Below are positions 53,589 to 62,094 of a DNA stretch of 64,000 bases, piece after piece. The notes under the pieces were generated by a model. That model was given only the letters and a program-made list of their open reading frames with translations, did no database searches and had not been told where the DNA came from. Origin of the DNA: Lentibacillus saliphilus (GTDB lineage: Bacteria; Bacillota; Bacilli; Bacillales; Amphibacillaceae). A program made the translations under genes and the position numbers. Numbering within the stretch: position 1 is the stretch's first letter; each line of letters starts with the position of its first letter. Where the stretch lies: contig NZ_JABJXD010000004.1 in the NCBI RefSeq assembly GCF_019093865.1, positions 124,001-188,000 of the forward strand, read 5' to 3'.

Positions 53589-53924
53589 TTATCCCGCCAT
53601 ATGTGCGTATATTTTTTTGATTTTTTCTTCAAAAAGATCCATGTGGACGATTCGTGCTTCACGGATATATTCTTTACCTTCTACAAACAGCAAAAGCACA
53701 GGGACGGTAAAGATAGAAAAGTGTCCTGCAACTGCCTCTACTTCATCTGCATCAATATGACCAAGTTTAATGTCTGGATAGTCTTGCATCATGTCTTCTA
53801 CTTGAGGCAAGAGACCATGACAAACACTACAGCCTTCACGAGAAATGTATAAAAAGGCTAGTGGATGCTCTTCTATAAACGCATCTATCATATCAATCGA
53901 TGTTAATGCTTGGAATTGATTCAT
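53589..53924 (-). CDS. Thioredoxin-like protein
   Basis: 111 residues of thioredoxin fold with redox motif REGCSVCHGLLP (CSVC), a later cis-Pro FSIFTVPVLLLFVEGKE, and no signal peptide. The CSVC centre differs from CGPC of thioredoxin, so redox potential and partners probably differ. AGGTAACC precedes the ATG. Monocistronic. Confidence 0.9.
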   Translation of the reverse strand: MNQFQALTSIDMIDAFIEEHPLAFLYISREGCSVCHGLLPQVEDMMQDYPDIKLGHIDADEVEAVAGHFSIFTVPVLLLFVEGKEYIREARIVHMDLFEEKIKKIYAHMAG

Positions 53925-54059
53925 ACGGTTACCTCCATTCTAGAATCATTATAACATAATACCCCCAAAGGTATATATTTTAATGCTCATGAGTTCCTTT
54001 CAAAATCTGTTCTAAAATGTGCTCATTATACATATCATATCATAGGTGGTGACACATAT

Positions 54060-54269
54060 ATGCAAATTCATTGGTATGACTGGATCACACCGACGGGATC
54101 GATATCCACACTCTTTATGGCCATTTGTGTATGGTTTGTTGTTGCTATGATCGTTTGGGCAGAAGATAGACAGAATGCTAAACTGCCAACAATTATTTTT
54201 TCAGTTGGTTTTGTCTGTATCGTGGCTGTGATAGGAGGATTTTTTCTAGCGGAATTTCAAAGCGTGTAA
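54060..54269 (+). CDS. Small two-helix membrane protein
   Basis: 69 residues with membrane helices at about 15-34 and 44-64, joined by a short charged loop (WAEDRQNAKLP). Starts at ATG 54060 after AGGTGGTG. No family recognised. A terminator follows at once. Confidence 0.7.
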   Translation: MQIHWYDWITPTGSISTLFMAICVWFVVAMIVWAEDRQNAKLPTIIFSVGFVCIVAVIGGFFLAEFQSV

Positions 54270-54276
54270 AGGAATG

Positions 54277-54314
54277 AAAATGAACGCTCCGGCTTTAACC
54301 GGAACGTTCATTTT
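54277..54314. terminator. Bidirectional terminator between small membrane gene and CotY/Z gene
   Basis: Stem AAAATGAACG with CGTTCATTTT and inner CCGG/CCGG. Confidence 0.85.
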
Positions 54315-54323
54315 GCTTTGTTT

Positions 54324-54869
54324 TTAATGGTGAGAATGATACTTGTGTTTAAAGGGTGGAAGTGGGGTTGTGGCATCCAAGCATTGAACAGCTGAAAAAT
54401 GGTCTAAATCAAGCGTCAAGCAAATGCCTGTCTCTCTAAATTGGATTGTTTTAAAAGGTGTATCATCACACATAAAGTCACTAAGGCGGTTTCCATCTGT
54501 AGCGACTGAATACCCATTTGCATTAACTGGACAAAGTAATTCAACTTGTAAACAGCAACGTTGCTGACCGATAAATTTTTTTGCTTTTAAGAACGGGGTA
54601 CATAATACGTCATAATACGTTTCATCAGGATAATCTTCAATGGGGCGTTTATAGACAGCTTCCGCTATAAACGGACGACAATCCTTACAATAAAGAATAA
54701 AGGGTACGGTTGTATGAGATTGATCGTCTCTTTTCTTGTGTGATCGTAACTGCGCGATTGATTGCTCACAGCCTGTCGTTTTATTTTGTGAAACCTTTTG
54801 TTGGGCATGGACGATTTTTCGAAACGTCTGACAAACACAATGGTCATTATGACACGTATCTTTATGCAT
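54324..54869 (-). CDS. cotZ: Spore coat protein, CotY/CotZ family
   Basis: 181 residues from ATG 54869, after AAAGGAGGG. The N terminus CHNDHCVCQTFRKIVHAQQ is the CotY/CotZ hallmark, and Cys residues are frequent throughout (about 11). C-terminal GICLTLDLDHFSAVQCLDATT also fits. These proteins form disulfide-linked lattices in the outermost spore coat or exosporium. Whether CotY or CotZ is not decided. Confidence 0.88.
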   Translation of the reverse strand: MHKDTCHNDHCVCQTFRKIVHAQQKVSQNKTTGCEQSIAQLRSHKKRDDQSHTTVPFILYCKDCRPFIAEAVYKRPIEDYPDETYYDVLCTPFLKAKKFIGQQRCCLQVELLCPVNANGYSVATDGNRLSDFMCDDTPFKTIQFRETGICLTLDLDHFSAVQCLDATTPLPPFKHKYHSHH

Positions 54870-55244
54870 CACAGCATCCCTCCTTTTATAAAATGCTACT
54901 TGCATGATTAGTTTATGAGATGTTGTCCATAATGGTTGTTCCATCGTCTAGTATTGTTTTAAACAAGGCTCACACCGAAATATAAATGTGTGTTTGGAAT
55001 AGTAGAAGCGTCGTCTCATAGAACGCTAATTTTAATATAATGGTGAGTGAATCCGGACAAGGCTTGTAGTGGATTCAACCACAACCCTCAGCACGTACTT
55101 GGAAAGCCAGGTGGCCACTGGCTTTTTTTGTTTATGCCCATTTCTTTAGCGGACATGCACACATTTTAAGCTCTTTTAAACTATTATCCAGTGCAAAATT
55201 GCCGGTTCGTGCATCTATTAATCGTAAAGGAGGAGGTGAAGTGA
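54870..55244. other. Divergent region between coat protein genes
   Basis: 375 bases holding the cotZ upstream region, the candidate small RNA at 55043-55129 and the upstream region of the His/Lys-rich protein. No further coding signal seen. Confidence 0.5.
55043..55129 (+). ncRNA. Candidate small RNA or leader with intrinsic terminator
   Basis: A TATAAT box (55036-55041) is followed by a short segment with TGAATCC/GGATTCA (55048-55054 and 55071-55077), an overlapping alternative stem GTGG-ATTCAA-CCAC, and a terminator AAAGCCAG-GTGGCCA-CTGGCTTTTTTT (55103-55128). No open frame. I cannot match it to a known riboswitch. Confidence 0.4.
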
Positions 55245-55862
55245 TTGAGTCGACGCGGAGATAGTTATAAAGAAGAAGAATTTAAGGAAATGGAAAAGTA
55301 TTACTATTATAAACGGAAAAAGGAGTGTGGTTGTATGCAAGATTGGAAGGATAAAAAGCATGACAAGAAAGACAAATGCCACTGTGATAAACACCATCAT
55401 CACCAAAAGGATTGCAAAAAAAATCGTGCTGATCTAAGAGATTTTGAGTATTATGTACTAGATCCAAATAAATTTAGTGAAGTAGATGTTGAAATTCCTG
55501 TAGGTTCAGAATATAAAACAGCAACCGTCATCTTAGATAAAGTCAAAAAAGGCGATGTCGTCTGGTTGAATGGTGTTGTTGGTCTGAAGAATGATAGTAG
55601 TCTTGGTGATGAAGATCGCATTTTAATGAGAATTTACCGCGGTCCAAACATGATCCCTGGACAGGAAATTTATAAAGCCAAGGTTGAAATTGACAGCCGT
55701 GGCGATGATAATTTCGTTGTTGAACCATTCTCACACGTAGATATGATCATGGACAAAGAGGATAACCTCATGTATACACTAACCCTTGAAGCCGATGGTG
55801 AAAATTCCTTTATTAAAGGGCCTATTACGTTCACCGCAATGGCAATCGATAAAAAATACTAA
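55245..55862 (+). CDS. His/Lys-rich protein, probable spore-surface protein
   Basis: 205 residues from TTG 55245 after AAAGGAGGAGGTGA. The first ~65 residues are very basic and rich in Tyr, His and Cys (YYYYKRKKECGC, HCDKHHHHQKDCKK), possibly metal binding. The last ~135 residues form a strand-rich domain (ATVILDKVKKGDVVWLNG, ILMRIYRGPNMIPGQEIYKA) resembling TNF/C1q-like exosporium domains. A coat or exosporium role is inferred from composition and the CotY/CotZ neighbour. Confidence 0.6.
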   Translation: MSRRGDSYKEEEFKEMEKYYYYKRKKECGCMQDWKDKKHDKKDKCHCDKHHHHQKDCKKNRADLRDFEYYVLDPNKFSEVDVEIPVGSEYKTATVILDKVKKGDVVWLNGVVGLKNDSSLGDEDRILMRIYRGPNMIPGQEIYKAKVEIDSRGDDNFVVEPFSHVDMIMDKEDNLMYTLTLEADGENSFIKGPITFTAMAIDKKY

Positions 55863-55872
55863 AGAGATGGCT

Positions 55873-55895
55873 ACCCCACATTATAAATGTGGGGT
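55873..55895 (+). terminator. Terminator after the His/Lys-rich gene
   Basis: Stem ACCCCACAT/ATGTGGGGT, followed by TTCTC. Confidence 0.75.
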
Positions 55896-55917
55896 TTCTC
55901 TACTTAATATGAGAAAT

Positions 55918-55959
55918 TTGATCTACGTCAAGGAAACTGTAGTAGATGCATTCTATAAT
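55918..55959 (+). promoter_or_regulatory. Class-II-like promoter with FNR-type box before the metallochaperone gene
   Basis: TTGATCTACGTCAA (55918-55931) matches TTGAT-N4-ATCAA at nine of ten positions. TATAAT (55954-55959) is a perfect -10 with no -35. With a start about seven bases after the -10, the box is centred near -41.5, the position used by Crp/Fnr activators. Confidence 0.6.
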
Positions 55960-55989
55960 ATAGATAGAACAAATGAAGGAGAGATCGAT

Positions 55990-56196
55990 ATGAAAACAAT
56001 CAAATTACAATTAGAGCCCCTTACCTGTCCGTCTTGTATTAAAAAAATTGAGCATGCACTCGGAAAAATAACTGGTGTCGATCATGTAGGCGTTCTGTTT
56101 AATTCAAGCAAAGTTAAAGTAACGATTGATGAACAAAAAGTTTCTGACGACGAGATTAGACAAACGATAGAAAAGCTTGGATTTCAGGTTATATAG
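55990..56196 (+). CDS. CopZ-like heavy-metal-associated (HMA) protein
   Basis: 68 residues from ATG 55990 after GAAGGAGAGA; frames open further upstream belong to the preceding gene region. One HMA domain (ferredoxin-like) with the metal motif PLTCPSCIKKIEHAL in place of the usual MxCxxC. It would carry a soft metal ion (Cu, Zn or similar) in the cytoplasm, probably to the P-type ATPase that follows. Confidence 0.9.
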   Translation: MKTIKLQLEPLTCPSCIKKIEHALGKITGVDHVGVLFNSSKVKVTIDEQKVSDDEIRQTIEKLGFQVI

Positions 56197-56204
56197 TAGA
56201 AAAT

Positions 56205-56237
56205 GAGCGGAATGCACAGTCTAAAGGCATTCCGCTC
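56205..56237 (+). other. Perfect intercistronic hairpin
   Basis: Eleven-base stem GAGCGGAATGC/GCATTCCGCTC with no T-run, between the metallochaperone and ATPase genes. It may stabilise the upstream message or cause partial termination. Confidence 0.7.
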
Positions 56238-56258
56238 TGCATAAAGGAGTTGTATCAC

Positions 56259-58154
56259 ATGAGTAACATGAAAAGACGTCGTATCGTTGTGATTTCAGGT
56301 GTATTGCTCATAATAGCACTTATTTTACATGCGTTAAATGCACCATTTTGGAAGAACACAATATTAATGACGGCAACAATTGTCGCAGGGTATTCAATCG
56401 CCATACACGCCGTGCAATCCCTTCGTATGAAAGTGTTCAGTATTGAATTACTCGTGACCATTGCAGTCGTCGGCGCTTTCATGATTGGGGAATACGTGGA
56501 ATCCGCAGCGGTAACGTTTTTATTTGTATTCGGTGCTTATTTAGAAGCACGTACATTAGAAAAAACACGCTCATCGTTGAAAACATTAATGGATATGGCA
56601 CCAGAAGAAGCGACGGTTTTGGAAAAGGGGCAGCGTAAAACAGTACCAGTTGAAAAGCTTGCTGAAGGCGATGTTATTGTTGCTCAATCAGGCGGGAAAC
56701 TTGCCATTGACGGCACAATTATTTCCGGGCAAGGATCGATCAATGAATCGGCCATTACAGGTGAATCATTGCCAGTCAATAAATCTGTTGGTGATCATGT
56801 ATATAGTGGAACATTCCTTGATACTGGGTACGTTGAAGTGAAAGCAGACAAGGTTGGGGACGATACAACGTTCGCTAAGCTGATTGAACTCGTTGAGGAA
56901 GCACAGGAGACAAAAGCGAAAACACAGAAATTTTTAGAACGCTTTGCGCGATTATACACCCCAGGCATTCTCGTATTGTCCATTATTGTTTTTTTAATAA
57001 CTAGAAATATAGATATGACATTGACGTTCCTTGTCATCGCCTGTCCGGGTGCACTCGTCATTTCAGCACCTGTTTCACTGGTAGCTGGGATTGGGAATGG
57101 TGCTAAGCAGGGTGCTCTCCTTAAAGGCGGAGAGGTGATGGAAAACTTGGCGAAGATAGATGTCTTTGTGTTTGATAAAACAGGGACCTTAACGAAGGGA
57201 CAGCCAGAAGTGACCAGCATCAAAACGTTCGGAATGGAAATAGAAGATGTATTAAAGCTTGCGGCTGAGGCAGAAATAATGTCAGAACATCATTTAGGAC
57301 GAGCCATTGTTCAAGAAGCTGAGAAGCGCCGAATCAAGCTGACACATGCACCTGTAGATTTTGCCGTTGAAAAAGGAAAAGGACTACATGCAGCGATTAA
57401 TGATCAGCACGTCGTGATTGGAAACCGTCAACTAATGGCGCAGCATCATATTACAGTAGATGAACGTGTCGAGAAGTATGCACAGGAAGAAGAACAAAAA
57501 GGTAGCACGGCCATTTTTGTGAGTGTTCATCATCATATTGCTGGCGTGATTTCGATCGCGGATCAAATACGTGATGAAGCCTTTGAAACGATTGAGCAAT
57601 TGAAAGCAGCTGGTATCAAAAAAACAGTTATGTTGACGGGTGACCATACACATACCGCAGAACAAGTCGCTCGCCAAGTCGGTGTTGATTGCGTCATGGC
57701 GAATATGCTGCCTGAGGATAAGGTTGCGCATATAAAACAATTGCGTGCGACAGGTCATCGGGTCGCTATGGTTGGTGATGGTATTAATGATGCGCCAGCA
57801 ATTGCCTTCTCCGATGTTGGAATCGCGATGGGGGCGGTCGGTACAGATGTTGCAATGGAAACGGCTGACGTTGTGCTGATGGCAGATCAACTTAAAAAAA
57901 TACCATACGCATATAGGCTGGCCCAGGCGACAGTGCGAAATATGAAGCAAAATATGTTTCTTTCAGTTGGTACGGTTGGACTCCTTTTGGTGGGCGTCTT
58001 ACTTGGTCATGTATTTTTAGCGTCTGGCATGCTCATTCACGAGCTAAGCGTATTAATCGTCATCCTAAACGCCATCCGGTTGGTGCGCTATCAGCCTAAA
58101 ATAACGCCGTTTTCTAAACAACTAAACGACAATGAGCCACTTTATGCAGCGTGA
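56259..58154 (+). CDS. Heavy-metal P1B-type ATPase, CPG variant
   Basis: 631 residues from ATG 56259 after AAAGGAG. No N-terminal HMA domain; six to eight membrane helices. Phosphorylation motif VFDKTGTLTKGQP, actuator ITGESLPVNKS, hinge MVGDGINDAPA are all intact. The membrane metal-site motif is IACPGALVIS (CPG instead of CPC/SPC), and the usual SEHP of the nucleotide domain is SEHHLGRAI. The last helices read GMLIHELSVLIVILNAIRL. It exports a metal ion; which one is uncertain. A CopZ-like gene precedes it. Confidence 0.92.
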   Translation: MSNMKRRRIVVISGVLLIIALILHALNAPFWKNTILMTATIVAGYSIAIHAVQSLRMKVFSIELLVTIAVVGAFMIGEYVESAAVTFLFVFGAYLEARTLEKTRSSLKTLMDMAPEEATVLEKGQRKTVPVEKLAEGDVIVAQSGGKLAIDGTIISGQGSINESAITGESLPVNKSVGDHVYSGTFLDTGYVEVKADKVGDDTTFAKLIELVEEAQETKAKTQKFLERFARLYTPGILVLSIIVFLITRNIDMTLTFLVIACPGALVISAPVSLVAGIGNGAKQGALLKGGEVMENLAKIDVFVFDKTGTLTKGQPEVTSIKTFGMEIEDVLKLAAEAEIMSEHHLGRAIVQEAEKRRIKLTHAPVDFAVEKGKGLHAAINDQHVVIGNRQLMAQHHITVDERVEKYAQEEEQKGSTAIFVSVHHHIAGVISIADQIRDEAFETIEQLKAAGIKKTVMLTGDHTHTAEQVARQVGVDCVMANMLPEDKVAHIKQLRATGHRVAMVGDGINDAPAIAFSDVGIAMGAVGTDVAMETADVVLMADQLKKIPYAYRLAQATVRNMKQNMFLSVGTVGLLLVGVLLGHVFLASGMLIHELSVLIVILNAIRLVRYQPKITPFSKQLNDNEPLYAA

Positions 58155-58234
58155 CAGAATGAATGTATCATTGTTTTATCAGGTTAACGGGCTGTATATT
58201 TCTACTGATTGAGCTTCGTGTTATATAATCAGTC

Positions 58235-58304
58235 AAAAGCTGTTTTATGTCTTATATGTAAAAGGGTCAAATTCCTACATACGAGACATCAAACAGCCTT
58301 TTTT
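58235..58304 (+). terminator. Terminator of the metal ATPase operon
   Basis: A long imperfect stem from AAAGCTGTTTTATGTCT to AGACATCAAACAGCCTTT, ending in T residues. Confidence 0.75.
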
Positions 58305-58409
58305 CTTATCGTAAATCTAGAAGACAATAGGTGAAACGATAATATTCCCTTGTAATTAAAAAACACATTAATTATGATATAGATAACATTTCTATAAAAG
58401 GTGATGTAC

Positions 58410-58781
58410 ATGCGCTATAAAAGACACGAAGGCTTTCGGCTGGAATTTGGTCAGCCGCTAGATGTGCAGTTCCGAATTGATCATGTGAATGACAAAAAAG
58501 TCGCGTCCTCGCTTGGAGATGCTAAGATGCTCGACATCAGCTTGCAAGGGATGAAGTTAGCAACGGCTTTGGATATGGTCACCACGCAGAACGATATAAC
58601 GATTGTCGTTGACTTTAAGATTCATGAAAATAGGTATGAGCTACCTGGTCAAATTGTATGGAAGAAAAAGCAATATGACACGTATCATTATGGCATTCAA
58701 TTTGAGCTTGAAGACAAAACAGAGCACACTCTGCTCCGTGATTTGAAGGACTTTGCAAAAAGAAGAATCGAATCAACATAA
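58410..58781 (+). CDS. PilZ-domain protein
   Basis: 123 residues from ATG 58410 after AAAAGGTGATG. The RxxxR-type motif YKRHEGFRLEF and the DxSxxG motif MLDISLQGMKL are the two c-di-GMP binding elements of PilZ; GQIVWKKKQYDTYHYGIQF is the second half of the barrel. It would read the signal made by GGDEF proteins such as that at 15.8 kb. Monocistronic; target unknown. Confidence 0.9.
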   Translation: MRYKRHEGFRLEFGQPLDVQFRIDHVNDKKVASSLGDAKMLDISLQGMKLATALDMVTTQNDITIVVDFKIHENRYELPGQIVWKKKQYDTYHYGIQFELEDKTEHTLLRDLKDFAKRRIEST

Positions 58782-58892
58782 GGATGTATGTTTAGCAGCT
58801 GAGAGCTTGAAAATAGCACATGTATGATCATTATGATTGCATATGAATAGCATATGGGTAACCACCCCCATTATACGACGAGGAGAATAAGG

Positions 58893-59990
58893 ATGAAAAA
58901 AAAGAAAGTCGGTATTATTTTCGGAGGGAAGTCAGCAGAGCATGAGGTTTCCTTACAATCAGCTAAAAATATCGTTGATGCCATTGATACAGAAAAATAT
59001 GACGTCGTTTTACTAGGCATTGATAAGCAAGGAAAATGGCATTTAAACGACCCATCATCATATTTACTCAATGCGGAAAATCCAAAGTTGATTCAATTAA
59101 ACAAATCAAATGACCCTGTGGCTGTCGTTCCAGGTGCATTAGACGGCCAAATGATCCATGCTAACGATGGTGATGCACTCGACCAACTCGATGTCGTTTT
59201 TCCAATTGTACATGGGACGCTCGGTGAGGATGGTAGCCTACAAGGCATGCTGCGTATTGCTGATTTACCGTTCGTCGGTCCAAGTGTACTCGGTTCCTCT
59301 ATCTGTATGGATAAAGATATTACAAAGCAGTTATTGGCAGCAGCCGATATTAATGTTGCAAAAGGGCTGACATACACACACGCTCAAAAAGCCGCTATCA
59401 ATTATGAAACAGCAGCGGATGCCCTCGGTACGCCAATGTTTATTAAGCCTGCGAATCAAGGCTCATCAGTTGGTGTGAGTAAGGTGTCGACAAAGGCTGA
59501 GTTTGATCAAGCGATAGATGAAGCATTTGACTATGATCATAAAGTCGTCATTGAAGAATCCATTATCGGTCGGGAAATTGAATGCTCCGTTCTTGGAAAT
59601 GCTGAACCGATGGCTTCTCTTCCGGGAGAAATTTTACCGCAAACCGAATTTTATTCTTATGAATCAAAATACATCGATGAAAAAGGTGCTGAGTTGGCCA
59701 TTCCAGCTGAATTATCGGCTGATGATGTTACGCGTATCCAGGAAACAGCGGTTAAAGCATTTCAAACATTGCAATGTGAAGGCCTTGCACGTGTTGACTT
59801 TTTCTTAACTGAAGCTGGAGATATTTATGTGAATGAAGTCAACACACTTCCAGGATTCACGAAAATCAGCATGTACCCGAAACTCTGGGAAATTAGTGGG
59901 TTACCATATACAGACCTCATTTCGAAGCTGATTGAACTGGCTATTGAACGTCATGAAGCCGATGCAAAATTAAAAAGCTCTGTGTGGTAA
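58893..59990 (+). CDS. ddl: D-alanine-D-alanine ligase
   Basis: 365 residues from ATG 58893 after CGAGGAGAATAA. FGGKSAEHEVSLQSAKNI, GTLGEDGSLQGML, MFIKPANQGSSVGVSKV, EESIIGREIECSVLGN and VNEVNTLPGFTKISMYPKLW are the signatures of Ddl (ATP-grasp fold). A Tyr (FYSYESKYID) in the omega loop fits a D-Ala-D-Ala rather than D-Lac enzyme. It makes the dipeptide end of peptidoglycan stems in the cytoplasm. Standalone gene. Confidence 0.96.
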   Translation: MKKKKVGIIFGGKSAEHEVSLQSAKNIVDAIDTEKYDVVLLGIDKQGKWHLNDPSSYLLNAENPKLIQLNKSNDPVAVVPGALDGQMIHANDGDALDQLDVVFPIVHGTLGEDGSLQGMLRIADLPFVGPSVLGSSICMDKDITKQLLAAADINVAKGLTYTHAQKAAINYETAADALGTPMFIKPANQGSSVGVSKVSTKAEFDQAIDEAFDYDHKVVIEESIIGREIECSVLGNAEPMASLPGEILPQTEFYSYESKYIDEKGAELAIPAELSADDVTRIQETAVKAFQTLQCEGLARVDFFLTEAGDIYVNEVNTLPGFTKISMYPKLWEISGLPYTDLISKLIELAIERHEADAKLKSSVW

Positions 59991-60054
59991 TCGAAGGCTA
60001 AATAGGCGCTGATCTATTTTGGATTAGTGTCTTTTTAAAGCTTCTGGACATATT

Positions 60055-60091
60055 AAACGCCCTGTTACGAAAATCCCGTAATAGGGCGTTT
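60055..60091. terminator. Bidirectional terminator between ddl and nitroreductase genes
   Basis: Stem AAACGCCCT/AGGGCGTTT with inner TTACG/CGTAA. Confidence 0.8.
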
Positions 60092-60096
60092 GAATG

Positions 60097-60657
60097 TTAA
60101 CCTTGAAAAGTTGTGAATTTCTCATCAAGTGAGACGCGGTCTTTTTTGAGAGGCGCTTGATCAAAATATCCGAGATGAATAAAGCCAATAATTCTTTCGT
60201 TTTCCTTTGCTCCCACGATGCGCTTCACATCTTCATCATAAATGTGCGAATTTGTCTTCCATACGACTCCAAGCTGACGCTCCCATGCGAGTAGCCAGAA
60301 GTTTTGAATCATGCTGGCGACGGCACCATAATTTTCTTCCCATTGTTTTTGTGATTCTGGTTCTTCCATCATCACAACAAGAATGGCATTTGGCTCATTT
60401 AGAACCATTTCCCGATTGTCTCGTCGTTCTTCTGGATAGGTTGCAGCGACTTTTTTGGCAAAGTCTGCTTTCTGATCAGCGCTCACAAAAAGGAAGCGCC
60501 ACGGTTGTCTGAGCTTATGTGTAGGTGCCCAAATCGCATCTTCAAGCAGCTCGCGTACGACTGCTTCAGTTACTTCTTTAGAATTATAGTTTTTCTTAAC
60601 TGCGCGTCGTTCTCGAATAACCTGTGCTAACGCAGATGTTTTTTTAGTCTGTTCCAT
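60097..60657 (-). CDS. Nitroreductase family protein
   Basis: 186 residues from ATG 60657 after GGGGAGG. FMN-binding motifs IRERRAVKKNYNSKEV near the start, APTHKLRQPWRFLF, and the late ENERIIGFIHLGYFD. It reduces nitro or quinone compounds with NAD(P)H; the physiological substrate is unknown. An iron-box-like site lies just upstream, so it may be part of the iron or peroxide response. Confidence 0.92.
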   Translation of the reverse strand: MEQTKKTSALAQVIRERRAVKKNYNSKEVTEAVVRELLEDAIWAPTHKLRQPWRFLFVSADQKADFAKKVAATYPEERRDNREMVLNEPNAILVVMMEEPESQKQWEENYGAVASMIQNFWLLAWERQLGVVWKTNSHIYDEDVKRIVGAKENERIIGFIHLGYFDQAPLKKDRVSLDEKFTTFQG

Positions 60658-60706
60658 TGTATGCCTCCCCAAATCATGCTCTCTGTTCATATATGTGTTC
60701 TATAAA

Positions 60707-60721
60707 TGAGAATTATTTTCA
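60707..60721 (-). promoter_or_regulatory. Fur/PerR-like box upstream of the nitroreductase gene
   Basis: TGAGAATTATTTTCA matches the 7-1-7 Fur consensus TGATAATnATTATCA in 13 of 15 positions (including the free centre). It lies about 50 bases before the start codon. Confidence 0.6.
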
Positions 60722-60923
60722 ATTACATTGTATATGAGATAAAAATGAATAGCAACTTGTTTATCAATTAGTCGAGGCTGCTCGTGCCGTTAGTAATAAG
60801 TGAGTGAAGGAGCTGTTTGATTGATACAAGGGTCTTAATTTCACATTCAATCTCTACGACTTGATAAGAGCAGTGATTCACGCAATAATAAAGAGGGTTA
60901 TTAAAGGAATGATTATACATTTA

Positions 60924-60941
60924 ATGTGAAATCATTCACGT
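60924..60941 (+). promoter_or_regulatory. Operator-like dyad before the PTS IIC-like gene
   Basis: ATGTGAA-ATCA-TTCACGT, arms matching at six of seven positions, just before the ribosome site of the next gene. Confidence 0.4.
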
Positions 60942-60958
60942 AGATAGAGGTGGGTACT

Positions 60959-61975
60959 ATGAAGGCGTTTTTACATAAGAAGGGGATAACACTCTCAGCA
61001 AAGGATTATTTCATAACAGCACTGAGCTATATGGCGCTTGGTCTTTTTTCGTCATTGATTATTGGACTGATTATTAAAACAGCCGGACAACAGCTCAACA
61101 GTGCAAGTCTCATTGAGATGGGCGCGTTTGCGATGGAGACGAAAATTATGGGTGGTGCAATCGGTGTCGCAATTGCTTATGGGCTAAAGGCACCACCGCT
61201 CGTGTTGTTTTCGACCTTATTTGCGGGCGCGTTTGGAGCAGAGCTTGGGGGCCCGGCTGGAAGCTATGTAACAGCTCTCTTCGCAGTAGAACTGGGGAAA
61301 ATTGTGTATAAGGAAACACGTGTTGATATTTTGGTGACGCCCTTTACGACGATCGTGACAGGCTTTTTAGTTGGGAAATTTATCGGCCCACCAATTCATA
61401 CATTTATGGTCTGGTTTGGCGAGGTAATCAATTGGTCAACGATGCAGCAGCCGTTCTTTATGGGGATTCTTGTTGCGGTTTTAATGGGATGGGCATTGAC
61501 AGCACCAATATCGAGCGTGGCAATTGCCTTTATGTTGTCACTTGACGGCCTAGCAGCGGGAGCCGCTGCGATCGGATGTTCAGCACAAATGGTTGGATTT
61601 GCAGTCGCAAGCTATCGAGATAATGGCTTTGGTGGCTTGGTCGCTCAAGGTATTGGCACGTCTATGCTTCAGGTTGCTAATATCCTTAAAAAGCCCATCA
61701 TTATCTTGCCACCAACAATTGCAGGCGCTGTACTAGCACCAATTGCGACCGTGTGGCTTGAGCTTGAAAATAATACAGCTGGAGCAGGCATGGGAACGAG
61801 TGGCTTCGTTGGACAAATCATGACGTTTGAAACGATGGGATTTAGCTGGAATGTTTTATTAATTGTATTGATATTGCATCTGATCGCACCTGCTGTAATT
61901 AGTTTAATCGTTGCTGAATTTTTCAGAAAAAAAGGTTGGATTAAACGAGGGGATATGGTGATTAAATATGAGTAG
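60959..61975 (+). CDS. PTS IIC-like membrane transporter (PTS_EIIC_2 family)
   Basis: 338 residues from ATG 60959 after GAGGTGGG. About nine hydrophobic, Gly-rich segments; SALSYMALGLFSSLIIGLIIKTAGQ, GGPAGSYVTALFAVELGK and MLSLDGLAAGAAAIGCSAQMVGFA fit the PTS_EIIC_2/YvfB-like family. No IIA or IIB gene is adjacent, so coupling to phosphotransfer is doubtful and its substrate is unknown. Confidence 0.85.
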   Translation: MKAFLHKKGITLSAKDYFITALSYMALGLFSSLIIGLIIKTAGQQLNSASLIEMGAFAMETKIMGGAIGVAIAYGLKAPPLVLFSTLFAGAFGAELGGPAGSYVTALFAVELGKIVYKETRVDILVTPFTTIVTGFLVGKFIGPPIHTFMVWFGEVINWSTMQQPFFMGILVAVLMGWALTAPISSVAIAFMLSLDGLAAGAAAIGCSAQMVGFAVASYRDNGFGGLVAQGIGTSMLQVANILKKPIIILPPTIAGAVLAPIATVWLELENNTAGAGMGTSGFVGQIMTFETMGFSWNVLLIVLILHLIAPAVISLIVAEFFRKKGWIKRGDMVIKYE

Positions 61976-62094
61976 AATGATAAGTGTTAAAGGCATTTAG
62001 TCATTATTAACTTAAGCATCTATTCAGATGATGGCATTTTTCCTTTAGATAATTTATCATTGTAATAAGTACATATATTTTTGGAGGGATTGTA

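Noticed and set aside
55786-55989. N-terminal extension of the HMA protein
   Set aside because: It overlaps the previous gene and its terminator and promoter; ATG 55990 has a proper ribosome site.
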